Below, piece by piece: positions 17,384-25,894 of a stretch of 64,000 bases of DNA. Made by a program: the position numbers and the translations under genes. Positions within the stretch are counted from its first letter, which is position 1, and each line of letters begins with the position of its first letter. The notes beneath the pieces were generated by a model, which saw nothing but the letters and a program-made list of their open reading frames with translations, had not been told where the DNA came from and ran no database searches. This DNA comes from Imperialibacter roseus. Its GTDB lineage: Bacteria; Bacteroidota; Bacteroidia; Cytophagales; Cyclobacteriaceae. The stretch lies in NCBI RefSeq assembly GCF_032999765.1, contig NZ_CP136051.1, positions 806,001-870,000 on the forward strand, written 5' to 3'.

Positions 17384-19282
17384 TCATGTCCGGTTGATAA
17401 GCACGAGCTGTTGCTTATCATATTTTTGTACAGAGCCAAGAAATGTCTTGAAGTCCTCGTAATCACTTGGCGGGTAGCTCCCTTTTTTCATAATGAAGGT
17501 TCGTGTGAACATCATTTCACCGTCTGTGTTTACCATCCTTCTCTCATAGCGACCAAATTTAGACTCAAGGACGACGTCTTCCAGTTTGTTTTCACTGAAA
17601 TATACTTCTGGAAAAGTTACTTTAATAGAGTCTACTTGTGTGTAGGGGTATTTTATATCAATTGGATATTTTCTTTTTGCAATTGAAAGTTTTAGGTTGG
17701 TGAGATTGGTGAATGTAAATGGCGTAAAGAATAGTCTTTGACCATTTATTTTGGCTGGGCCGTTCATTTGTAGGGTGGAGGTCAGCTCCGCCGTTGGCAC
17801 AATTTCATCGCTGATCTCAGATAACTGGAGGTCGATGACAGTGAAAGTACCCCAGGAGTGATAGTCGTAGAACCACTTCACCTGATCACTTTTAGGAAGT
17901 AAAACTGCCTGGCTGAAATAGTCGTTCTCAATTTCTAACCCCTTGTAAATTCTTTTAACACTTGCAGAGGTTACTCCATTTTTGTCAACATTCAACTCTG
18001 CGTTCGTTGCTTGCTTGTTTTCCGATACGCCGTAAGCTTTTGTATGTATTAGTCTCCCACCGTTTTCGGTGATCATCAGGGCATCCCGATCACTTGTAAA
18101 TTTGCCCATGTAGCCAAATGGAGAAGTTTGAGAAGTACATTCCAGCCACAGCGTATCATTCTCCACCGGCACGGTTAATACTGCATGATTAAAATGCGCA
18201 TTCGGAAAATCCCTGAGCACCTCCTGCGAGTATTTACCTCCCCTGATGATGGTATAGTAGGAGCTTATGCCAACACTTTCAAGAAGTGACTTCATGTAAA
18301 ACGACAGTGCTTTACAATCGCCGTATTTGGCAGAATGGACGAAGCCTGATTCGAATGGTTGCCACCCTCCAATTCCAAGTTGAATGCTGACATACCTTGT
18401 GTTCTTTTGCAAATAGTGATAGATAGCCCTGACTTTTTCTAAAGAACTCTGATGTTCCGCTGCGAGTGTTTTTACACCAATTAAATCTTGCTCCGTCAAC
18501 GTATTTCTATTCGAGTTTAGTTGTTGAATCCACATTCCGAATTCCCTCCACGATTTCATGGCCCCAGGGATGCCATCCATTTGGAAAGCGTTTGGAGCCA
18601 GGTAAACTGATGGGGAATATAGGTCGGTATTATGTGAGAAAGCTTCGTACTCAAAAGCAGGTTTGTTGTCGACTTGCCACTTGGCTATATGGTGTCCATT
18701 TACGGACTCGAACAATGGGTTGTTAATGTTAAAGCTCTTGAATCTGAAGGGCTCTTCAAGAAAGCTTTCCACTGTAAGAGATGCTTTTATAAGGCTTTCT
18801 TTTTCGTTCGCCTGGGGCTGCCAGCTCGGATAGAACATCGAGCCTTTATAAAGAATTGTATATTCCACTTCCACAAAGTAAGGGTAGTTTGAATTCACAA
18901 CTTTAAAAACCTTTGCTCTGGCATCTGACGCAACATTGGTTCCTCCCGCATTCCAATCCTGAAAATCTTTAAGAGCGTAGGAGTCAATTTTCTTTCCTTC
19001 GTTATTATAAACTATCACTTTCGCACTGCTTACCTGGGTGAACTTATCATAGTATAAAACGATGTGATTCTTGTCTTCGGCGTATTTGTTGAGAATTGCA
19101 GCTGTGTATGTGGTTTTCAGTTCAGAGTTATCGATTCTGTTTATTCTGAAGGTAGTTTCTTCATTTAAAATGATTTCGTTGGCGTTCTGGCTTAGTGAGT
19201 CCGCAAGCCCATTTAGTGAGGGTTGTCCGGATGTCGTTTGCCAAAAGCTGAAGGCTAACAAAAAAAAGACCAAATACTTCAT
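17384..19282 (-). CDS. DUF3857/transglutaminase-like secreted protein (catalytic Cys present)
   Basis: A 632-residue protein with a signal peptide cleaved after TTSGQ (about residue 20), a DUF3857 beta-domain (about 45-210) and a transglutaminase-like core (about 270-390). Cys323 lies in KYGDCKALSFYMKSLL, His366 in NAHFNHAVL, and the third catalytic position is E381 (WLECTSQTSPFGY), where Asp is usual. A C-terminal DUF3858-like domain follows. It probably acts in the periplasm on proteins or peptides; the reaction is not known for the family. It shares a 4-bp ATGA overlap with the paralogous gene upstream, so the two are co-translated and may form a pair. Confidence 0.88.
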   Translation of the reverse strand: MKYLVFFLLAFSFWQTTSGQPSLNGLADSLSQNANEIILNEETTFRINRIDNSELKTTYTAAILNKYAEDKNHIVLYYDKFTQVSSAKVIVYNNEGKKIDSYALKDFQDWNAGGTNVASDARAKVFKVVNSNYPYFVEVEYTILYKGSMFYPSWQPQANEKESLIKASLTVESFLEEPFRFKSFNINNPLFESVNGHHIAKWQVDNKPAFEYEAFSHNTDLYSPSVYLAPNAFQMDGIPGAMKSWREFGMWIQQLNSNRNTLTEQDLIGVKTLAAEHQSSLEKVRAIYHYLQKNTRYVSIQLGIGGWQPFESGFVHSAKYGDCKALSFYMKSLLESVGISSYYTIIRGGKYSQEVLRDFPNAHFNHAVLTVPVENDTLWLECTSQTSPFGYMGKFTSDRDALMITENGGRLIHTKAYGVSENKQATNAELNVDKNGVTSASVKRIYKGLEIENDYFSQAVLLPKSDQVKWFYDYHSWGTFTVIDLQLSEISDEIVPTAELTSTLQMNGPAKINGQRLFFTPFTFTNLTNLKLSIAKRKYPIDIKYPYTQVDSIKVTFPEVYFSENKLEDVVLESKFGRYERRMVNTDGEMMFTRTFIMKKGSYPPSDYEDFKTFLGSVQKYDKQQLVLINRT

Positions 19283-21276
19283 AGCTTTTTCAGGACTATG
19301 ACCTCGTTGTTTTTATCAGCCATAAGTTGAAAGAACTGTTTTAGGTGGGGGTATTCTTCTGCGCTGAAATCCTTTTGATTCATTTGCAGATTGCTGACCA
19401 CCGTGACGCTATTGCCCATTGCGCTTGCCGAATACATGAATTGAGCGCCGTTGTTAGCCAGCTTTACGATGGCCGGTTGTGGCAGTTCTGCTGCATAGCC
19501 ATCAGGAATTTCGATGGTTACCACAACTCTTTTATTGATGCTATACTCAAGATCGATAGGGGAAAACCTGTCGTCACGCTTAAAGGGATTCTCAGTAAAG
19601 GCACCATGCAAAATAGGACTGAGGTAAATGACGCTTTCATTGTCATACTCCTGGCTTAGCTCCATTTTCATATTTGTCTTGTTCCTGTTGCTTTCGCCAT
19701 CATACTCGAAATTCTCAATGCTCCATTCAGGAAAGGATTCCGAAAGCTTTTCCGCATATGATTCGTTCCCTTCCTTTTTCAATTCGCTATGCGTGAACAT
19801 AGCAGAATAATCCTCTTCTTTGATATCCATACTAGATTTTACCCTTCCATCTTCAAATGATATTTTTGAGGTGATGGCCGTGCTATGTTTCGCATTGGAC
19901 TTCAAATCGACCCATCGACTACCGCTTTTTGCTACAAGTAAGCCATTGCCATTCAAACACCTGACAGGCAGTTTGCCGAAATCATAACCGGAGGTGGCAT
20001 CGGCATAGTACATGGAATTGTCAATTGTAACGCCTGCAACTACATAGTTGAAGTCGCTATAGCTTGGATAAATAGGATGGACGATTCCATGACCCCTGGT
20101 GCTTAAAATAATCGGAGAGGCATTTAGTCCAGCTTCTTTCAGAGCGGCAACAAGCGCTAAGTTGATGTCGGCAACGCTGCCTTTTGCGTCGTTATAGGCT
20201 TGTCTGCCTGCCTTATCGCTTACAAACGAGTAATTACCGTTCCACGAGAAGTGATTTGTAAGCCAGTTGTATAATAGGCTGGCTTTTTCCAGATCTGACT
20301 TTCCTGAGAGTTTTTCAATTTCATCTTTTGCAAAATTGCCCCTGTTCAGTGCCAGTCCAAAATCACTCCTGTCCATTAGCTCATTTGTAAATTTTTCATA
20401 AGTACCGGCAACATATTCTACTGGTTGATGGGGCATTTGAACTGACATTAGCTGAAATTCCAGCCGGCAAGGAATATCTGCCTTGTTGTTCATGAAGGGT
20501 TCATCTTGAACAGGTAAAACATTTTTTGCCGTCATAGTAGTTACGGTGCTTCGGGAAGGCAGGGTTCCAGTCCCTTTTTCGATTTTGCCGCCAACACCAG
20601 GGGCCGAAGTATACTGGTAAGTGAAATTTTCGTCAGTATCTCGTTCTGAAATTTCAGTTGGATGATAGTAGCCCACCATATTCTTTTGATACTTGAAAAA
20701 TTCCGGTATAGTGAAACGGAATTCGGAATAAGCGACTGGAAGTTCCTGTTGAAAATACCAGGTTTTTAAATTGGATATATAGTCGGACACTATCGAGTAC
20801 TCATATTCAATTACTGATCCCTCACGAACATCAGGTAATGCAAACGAAACCTTTACCCAGTAGTCATTCAGTCTGGTTTCAAACTTTTCTGAACTGGTGA
20901 GCTTGCTCTTCGTGATCTCCTTTCCTTCAAGATTATAGGTGATGGCTTTTAGCGAAGTAATCTCTTCTTTATTCGAGCCCACTGATGGTTCATATAACTC
21001 CAGGGAAATGTTGGCAACGTCTTTATCAGTATTCTTAAAAATCTTTTTTCTGACCAGCACTTTGATGTGGTATTGCCAGCCTTTTTGATTGTTGTATATA
21101 AAGTCTAATTCTCCAAATTCGCCTAAAATCATAGAGTTGGCTTCCGAAAAAAAATCGCATTTGTCTAACAAAAGCTCATCTTCAGTAACTTTACCGAACT
21201 TAAATGGTGCTTTCTGTGCAAATAAATTAAGACTTGTTAACAATAGGGCGAGACAAAATAGATTTTTGGTGATCAT
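19279..21276 (-). CDS. DUF3857/transglutaminase-like secreted protein lacking catalytic residues
   Basis: A 665-residue paralogue-type protein with signal peptide (ending LNLFAQ, about residue 21), DUF3857 domain (about 40-250), transglutaminase-like core (about 325-430) and C-terminal domain. In the core, the place of the catalytic Cys reads AKGSVADINLALV (around 365-376) with no Cys, and the His position reads SDFNYVV (Tyr411), while the Asp (YYADATSGY, about 426) remains. It is therefore probably an inactive scaffold, a form found widely in Bacteroidota. It is the first gene of a two-gene operon with the Cys-containing relative. Confidence 0.87.
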   Translation of the reverse strand: MITKNLFCLALLLTSLNLFAQKAPFKFGKVTEDELLLDKCDFFSEANSMILGEFGELDFIYNNQKGWQYHIKVLVRKKIFKNTDKDVANISLELYEPSVGSNKEEITSLKAITYNLEGKEITKSKLTSSEKFETRLNDYWVKVSFALPDVREGSVIEYEYSIVSDYISNLKTWYFQQELPVAYSEFRFTIPEFFKYQKNMVGYYHPTEISERDTDENFTYQYTSAPGVGGKIEKGTGTLPSRSTVTTMTAKNVLPVQDEPFMNNKADIPCRLEFQLMSVQMPHQPVEYVAGTYEKFTNELMDRSDFGLALNRGNFAKDEIEKLSGKSDLEKASLLYNWLTNHFSWNGNYSFVSDKAGRQAYNDAKGSVADINLALVAALKEAGLNASPIILSTRGHGIVHPIYPSYSDFNYVVAGVTIDNSMYYADATSGYDFGKLPVRCLNGNGLLVAKSGSRWVDLKSNAKHSTAITSKISFEDGRVKSSMDIKEEDYSAMFTHSELKKEGNESYAEKLSESFPEWSIENFEYDGESNRNKTNMKMELSQEYDNESVIYLSPILHGAFTENPFKRDDRFSPIDLEYSINKRVVVTIEIPDGYAAELPQPAIVKLANNGAQFMYSASAMGNSVTVVSNLQMNQKDFSAEEYPHLKQFFQLMADKNNEVIVLKKL

Positions 21277-21509
21277 GGGTTAGGTGTTTATGTGGAGTGA
21301 TTTGGTAGCGGTTTAAATCGATCAAGGCCATGAAATATATTGAAACATTGTGATTTAAAATAGAATTATTTTCAACACTTTTTACTAAAAGTTGACGATA
21401 GAACTGGTTGGTCCGCCGTTGAAGCACTCAGTTGTTTGAAATAATGCTTTGAAGGATTTGTTTTGACGTGCTATTCGATGTTTCTTACTTCAATTTTAAT
21501 TGCTTTAAA

Positions 21510-22841
21510 ATGGATAGGATATTTGCAATACTTGTTTGTTTAGGGCTAACGCTTTCAGTTCAGGCCCAATCCCTCAAAGCGCTCGTCGGCGGCACACTCA
21601 TTGATGGCTTTGGTGGCACCCCCATCCAAAATAGCGTGATTGTTATAGAAGGCGAGAAGATCAAGGCGGTTGGAACGGTGGGCAGCATGGTGATACCACC
21701 CGATGCTGAAGTCATTTCTACCGAAGGTATGAGTGTGCTGCCCGGCCTGTGGGACATGCATGTGCATTTGATGATCAATGGCCACTCGGATTACGCCTAT
21801 TGGGACAAGACTTATCCTCCATTATTTAAGGATGTGATCATGCCAGCGTCGGCTCACCAGCTTTTGATGGCAGGTGTGACAAGCGCCAGGGATCTGGGAG
21901 GCCCACTGGAGGAAAGTTTGGCAGTGAGAGATGCTATCAATAGCGGAAAGATCGCAGGGCCGACGATGTATATGTCGGGGCCGTTTTTGCAGCATGCACC
22001 TTATCCTGGCACGGAGCAGTTTCGCTGGGGAGTAAGTGGAGAAAAGGATGCAAGGGAGAAAGTGCAGAAGCTCGCCAAAGCAGGAGTGGACTGCATCAAG
22101 CTGATAGACCAGGATCAAATGACCTTTGCTGAAGTAAAGGCGATTGTAGATGAGGCGCACAAGCATAATTTAACGGTAGTAGCCCATTCGCACCGGCCGG
22201 AGGAAATAAGGATAGGCCTGAAAGCTGGCGTTGACTGCTTTGAGCACACCGGGCTTTCTTCAGCGCCCGAATATCCGGCCGACATTATGGTAGCGCTTAA
22301 AGAACGAACCGCCAATATGAGCACCGGGCCACTATTTTGGACGCCGACCATCGAAGGCCTTTGGAATTATGAGTACTTGCGTGATCACCCTGAAAAGCTC
22401 GACAATGACGCCTGGCATCTTGACCTTCCCGATACGGTTATTGCTGACATAAAGGCATCGATAGAATACCCTGGCCGGCTTCCGTACTTTCAGTTGACTC
22501 CGATTAGGAAGCCAACTTTGGAGAAAAAGTTCAGACAATTGCAGGAAGCTGGAGTTGTAATGCTGGTAGGCACGGATAGTGGCATTCCTATGAAATTTCA
22601 TAGCCAAAGTACCTGGAATGAGTTGGATGTTTGGGTGAGGGAGTTGGGGGTTGATCCGCTGCTGGCAATCAAAGGAGCTACCTACTGGCCTTCAGTCATT
22701 ATGGGAGTAGACAAGCAAGTGGGCACGGTGAGCGAGGGAAAGTACGCCGATATTATCGCTGTTAAAGGCGATGTGCTAAAGTATATCAACCTGCTACAGG
22801 ACGTTGATTTGGTGGTGAAGAGAGGGCAAAGAGTGAAGTAG
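21510..22841 (+). CDS. Secreted amidohydrolase (imidazolonepropionase-like)
   Basis: Metal-dependent hydrolase of the amidohydrolase superfamily, 443 residues, with signal peptide MDRIFAILVCLGLTLSVQAQ. Metal-binding motifs visible are LWDMHVHL (HxH), the lysine region GVDCIKLIDQDQ, TVVAHSHRP, CFEHTGLSS and VGTDSGIP (final Asp). The family includes prolidase-like, imidazolonepropionase-like and organophosphate-cleaving enzymes, and the substrate cannot be chosen from sequence. The frame extends to 21468, but the ATG at 21510 begins precisely at a signal peptide. It ends 2 bp before the convergent receiver gene. Confidence 0.9.
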   Translation: MDRIFAILVCLGLTLSVQAQSLKALVGGTLIDGFGGTPIQNSVIVIEGEKIKAVGTVGSMVIPPDAEVISTEGMSVLPGLWDMHVHLMINGHSDYAYWDKTYPPLFKDVIMPASAHQLLMAGVTSARDLGGPLEESLAVRDAINSGKIAGPTMYMSGPFLQHAPYPGTEQFRWGVSGEKDAREKVQKLAKAGVDCIKLIDQDQMTFAEVKAIVDEAHKHNLTVVAHSHRPEEIRIGLKAGVDCFEHTGLSSAPEYPADIMVALKERTANMSTGPLFWTPTIEGLWNYEYLRDHPEKLDNDAWHLDLPDTVIADIKASIEYPGRLPYFQLTPIRKPTLEKKFRQLQEAGVVMLVGTDSGIPMKFHSQSTWNELDVWVRELGVDPLLAIKGATYWPSVIMGVDKQVGTVSEGKYADIIAVKGDVLKYINLLQDVDLVVKRGQRVK

Positions 22842-22843
22842 CC

Positions 22844-23236
22844 TCAACCCGCCAGCTTCAGGTATGTACATATGGATTCCTCTTTCAAAGGCTTGTTGAT
22901 ATAACCCAATACCTCAAAGCTTTTTGCCCTCTCAAGGTCTCTGGGGTTATCGGATGACGAAAGAATGACTACCCTCATGAAGTCTTTTATTTTGAGGTCG
23001 GAATTATGTATCTCTTCCAGAAACTCGAAACCATTCATCACAGGCATTCTTATATCAAGAAGAATCAGATTTGATCTTCTTTTTGAAAGGCCTTCATTTT
23101 TAAGGTAGTCGAGCGCCTCTTTGCCGTTTCTGAATGGAATTATTTCTATTTCAGGATCAATTTTTCTAATCAATGAAATGCTAAGAAAATTGCTTATTTC
23201 GTCATCATCGACCAGGATTATTCTGTTAACTGGCAT
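22844..23236 (-). CDS. Single-domain response regulator (CheY-like)
   Basis: A 130-residue stand-alone receiver domain. The acidic pocket is D10-D11-D12, the phosphorylation site Asp61 lies in LILLDIRMP, the switch Ser is in VVILSSSDN (about 92-95) and Lys115 in YINKPL. There is no output domain, so it acts by protein contact or as a phosphotransfer step. It lies 11 bp downstream of the ethylene-receptor-like histidine kinase and is almost certainly its partner. Confidence 0.92.
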   Translation of the reverse strand: MPVNRIILVDDDEISNFLSISLIRKIDPEIEIIPFRNGKEALDYLKNEGLSKRRSNLILLDIRMPVMNGFEFLEEIHNSDLKIKDFMRVVILSSSDNPRDLERAKSFEVLGYINKPLKEESICTYLKLAG

Positions 23237-23247
23237 AGTTAGAAGCT

Positions 23248-24354
23248 TTAAAATTTGACTGTGAAAGTTGTTCCTTTGTTCTTTTCGCTGGCGACACTGA
23301 TATCACCGCCTTTTTTTTCCACAAGTCTCTTAACCATAAAAAGCCCTATGCCGCTGCCTTCTACGTGGTCGTGAAACCGGGAAAAAATGGAGAACAGCTT
23401 TTCCCTGTTTTGACTGAGGTCTATTCCAAGACCATTGTCCTCTACTGAGAGATAGGTGTGATTTTCTCTCGAAAATGTCCTTACTTGTATTTCAAGGTCT
23501 CTTTCTGCCGATCGGTATTTTAATGCATTGGTGACCAGATTGTACATAATGCTTTTTAGCGTTGTATGTGAAAAGTGAATCGAGTCGACCGCAAAATTTT
23601 GTATGATCTGCGGTTTGGCAGTTTCCACCAAGTTCACATTTTCCTCTAATACTTCCTCCAATACCTTGTTGAAAAACACTTCGCCAATATCTTGTTCTTC
23701 GGTTCGCTGTATTTTGACGACAGACGAGATCTGATCAATCGTATGCCTGACTTTTGATACCGATTGTTCTATTTTTTGAAAGACCTCATCCGCCACTTCC
23801 TTATTATCCGTACTCTTTAACATGGCTATCAGCCCCTCTTTATTATTGATAGGCGACTTAAGGTCGTGGGAAGCAGCGTAGACGAAATTGTCCAGGTCTG
23901 AATTAATTTCTCGCAGCTTCTTATTAGACGCCAGTAATTCGTCTGTCCTCGTCGATACCGTAGTCTCAAGCTCGTCAGTTGTTTTCAACTGGAGGGCTTC
24001 TGGCAGCACTTTAACTAAACCAACTACTGCAACCCAGGAGATAATTCCCGTAATGAAAAGGATCGTTCCACTAAGATGATAAGCGGGAAACCAGAACAAC
24101 GCTGCATCTACGAAATGCGTGGTACCACATGCAAGTATAAATAAGATGAAGAGCCAGAATATTTGCACAAAGGGCAGGTCGTTTTTTCTCTTTCGAATGA
24201 AATAGAACAAAATGAAGGGGATAGCAAAGTAGGCCAGGCCGATGGATAGGTCGGAAAGTATATAAAACCATCCGTGAAGTGAAGTCCAATCGCCACAAAC
24301 CCACCGTGGAGGCCATTTGTTTGTAGTCAATAGTCCAAAGAAATCATCTTCCAT
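23248..24354 (-). CDS. Membrane histidine kinase with ethylene-receptor-like N-terminal domain
   Basis: A 368-residue kinase. Residues 30-117 form three membrane helices with the sequence LSDLSIGLAYFAIPFILFYF and, in helix 2, LACGTTHFVDA. These match the ethylene-binding domain of plant ETR1: Asp35, Cys76 and His80 line up with ETR1 Asp25, Cys65 and His69, the last two being its copper ligands, with the Cys-His spacing of four conserved. A coiled linker (about 120-155) leads to a HisKA domain with His163 in ASHDLKSP, then an ATPase domain with NLVTNALKY, DNGLGID, FSRF and GSGIGLFMVK. There is no GAF domain, unlike ETR1. It pairs with the receiver gene 11 bp downstream. The ligand is inferred, not shown. 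Confidence 0.9.
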   Translation of the reverse strand: MEDDFFGLLTTNKWPPRWVCGDWTSLHGWFYILSDLSIGLAYFAIPFILFYFIRKRKNDLPFVQIFWLFILFILACGTTHFVDAALFWFPAYHLSGTILFITGIISWVAVVGLVKVLPEALQLKTTDELETTVSTRTDELLASNKKLREINSDLDNFVYAASHDLKSPINNKEGLIAMLKSTDNKEVADEVFQKIEQSVSKVRHTIDQISSVVKIQRTEEQDIGEVFFNKVLEEVLEENVNLVETAKPQIIQNFAVDSIHFSHTTLKSIMYNLVTNALKYRSAERDLEIQVRTFSRENHTYLSVEDNGLGIDLSQNREKLFSIFSRFHDHVEGSGIGLFMVKRLVEKKGGDISVASEKNKGTTFTVKF

Positions 24355-24687
24355 AACTTTTGTCTTTTTAAAGAATAAAATAGCAGCGCAAGATTGATAA
24401 TGTACTGTTAACCGGAGTACAAAGAGGTTCCTTAAGGCGCAATGATGATAAGTGATTAAATCTATATTTTCAATTTAATCATTACCAAAAGACAAATAAA
24501 TGCCGAAGTCAACTTTATTTGCCTGGCACGACAGTAAAGTGCCGACAAGGGAACGAACCCTACTAATTTTTAGCGCCACTCCTGCCCTTTTTAATTTTTC
24601 GTGCACTGTAGATTCACTATATTTCGATTCACAGATTGATTCGAGTGAATCTTAAGTTTTTTCTTGAACTACAAAACCAAAAAAAGC
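24355..24687. other. Divergent intergenic region with inverted repeats
   Basis: The 333-bp gap between the histidine kinase (minus) and the sugar-isomerase-like gene (plus) holds no gene. I see TGTACT (24401-24406) facing AGTACA (24416-24421), a GGCAC/GTGCC hairpin near 24526-24543, and GATTCACT (24611-24618) facing AGTGAATC (24644-24651) with two further GATTC copies between them. No exact TAnnTTTG box was found; TATATTTC near 24618 has one mismatch. Confidence 0.4.
24611..24651 (+). promoter_or_regulatory. Inverted repeat upstream of the sugar-isomerase gene (possible operator)
   Basis: A perfect 8-bp inverted repeat (GATTCACT at 24611-24618, AGTGAATC at 24644-24651) encloses additional GATTC copies at 24626 and 24638, and GATTC/GAATC form a tight inner pair at 24638-24651. 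It ends 36 bp before the start codon and covers the place where a promoter is expected, so it may be an operator. No regulator gene is adjacent. Confidence 0.35.
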
Positions 24688-25743
24688 ATGAATACCATTA
24701 AAGGCCCTGCCATTTTTCTGGCGCAGTTCATGGGCGATACGGCACCCTTCAACAACCTGGAAAGCATTTGCAAATGGGCAGCCAAGCTCGGCTACAAGGG
24801 CGTTCAGATTCCTACCTGGGATCCTCGCTGTATTGATCTTAAAAAATGTGCAGAGAGCAAAACTTACGCCGACGAGTTAAAAGGGAAGGTAAAAGCCTGT
24901 GGAGTTGAAATTACTGAGCTTTCAACGCATTTGCAGGGACAGCTTGTGGCTGTGCACCCTGCTTATGATATTATGTTTGACGGGTTTGCTCCGGCCGAAT
25001 ACCATGGAAACCCAAAGGCAAGACAGGAGTGGGCAGTGCAGCAAGTGAAGTGGGCAGCCAAGGCTTCGCAAAACCTTGGAATCAACGTCCATGCCACATT
25101 TTCAGGCGCTCTTGCATGGCCTTATTTATACCCATGGCCTCAGCGTCCTGCTGGTTTGGTGGAGGCAGCTTTCAAAGAACTGGCCAACAGATGGAAACCT
25201 ATTTTGAACTACTTTGACGAGTGCGGAGTAGACGTTTGTTACGAAATTCACCCCGGAGAGGATCTTCACGATGGGGTAACTTATGAAATGTTTCTGGAAG
25301 CCACTGGCAATCACTCAAGGGCTAATTTGCTTTACGATCCCAGCCACTTTGTGTTGCAGCACCTGGACTACATCCAATACATCGATTTTTATCACGAACG
25401 CATCAAGATGTTCCATGTGAAGGACGCTGAATTTAACCCGACAGGAAAGCAGGGGGTATACAGCGGATTCCAGTCGTGGATCAACCGGGCCGGCAGGTTC
25501 CGTTCTCTGGGCGACGGCCAGGTAGACTTCAGCTCTATTTTCACCAAGCTTTCGCAGTACGGCTTCGACGGTTGGGCGGTGATGGAATGGGAGTGCTGTA
25601 TCAAAAGCCCTGAGCAGGGAGCCGAAGAGGGGGCGCCTTTCATTCAGAGCCATATCATCCGGGTAACTGAGAAGGCGTTTGATGATTTTGCCTCTTCTGG
25701 CATGGACGACGAGACCAATAAAAAGATACTTGGTATCAAGTAG
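24688..25743 (+). CDS. Sugar phosphate isomerase/epimerase-like TIM barrel
   Basis: A 351-residue cytoplasmic protein of the xylose-isomerase-like TIM barrel superfamily. Metal-binding residues are suggested by YEIHPGEDLHDG (Glu near residue 193), LLYDPSHFVLQ (Asp/His), FHVKDAEF (His/Asp) and AVMEWECC (Glu). Family members isomerise or epimerise sugars and inositols. The frame opens at a TTG (24664), but ATG at 24688 begins MNTIKGPAIFLAQF, the normal N terminus of this group. A strong terminator follows at 25790, so the next isomerase gene is a separate unit. The exact substrate is unknown. Confidence 0.88.
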   Translation: MNTIKGPAIFLAQFMGDTAPFNNLESICKWAAKLGYKGVQIPTWDPRCIDLKKCAESKTYADELKGKVKACGVEITELSTHLQGQLVAVHPAYDIMFDGFAPAEYHGNPKARQEWAVQQVKWAAKASQNLGINVHATFSGALAWPYLYPWPQRPAGLVEAAFKELANRWKPILNYFDECGVDVCYEIHPGEDLHDGVTYEMFLEATGNHSRANLLYDPSHFVLQHLDYIQYIDFYHERIKMFHVKDAEFNPTGKQGVYSGFQSWINRAGRFRSLGDGQVDFSSIFTKLSQYGFDGWAVMEWECCIKSPEQGAEEGAPFIQSHIIRVTEKAFDDFASSGMDDETNKKILGIK

Positions 25744-25789
25744 TCTATGACGTTACTACCAGTAACCTCCATCGGTTTTTAAAAACATT

Positions 25790-25824
25790 TGCAAGGGATG
25801 CTAAGACATTCCTTGCATTTTTTT
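25790..25824 (+). terminator. Rho-independent terminator after the sugar-isomerase gene
   Basis: TGCAAGGGATG (25790-25800) pairs with CATTCCTTGCA (25807-25817) with one G-U pair and a 6-nt loop, followed by seven T residues. It lies 46 bp after the stop codon. Confidence 0.9.
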
Positions 25825-25894
25825 GTTACAGAGTAGCGCAAAGATCTATTTGGGGCTGTGACATTAATCTGACTAAGCTGATGAATAAATAACC

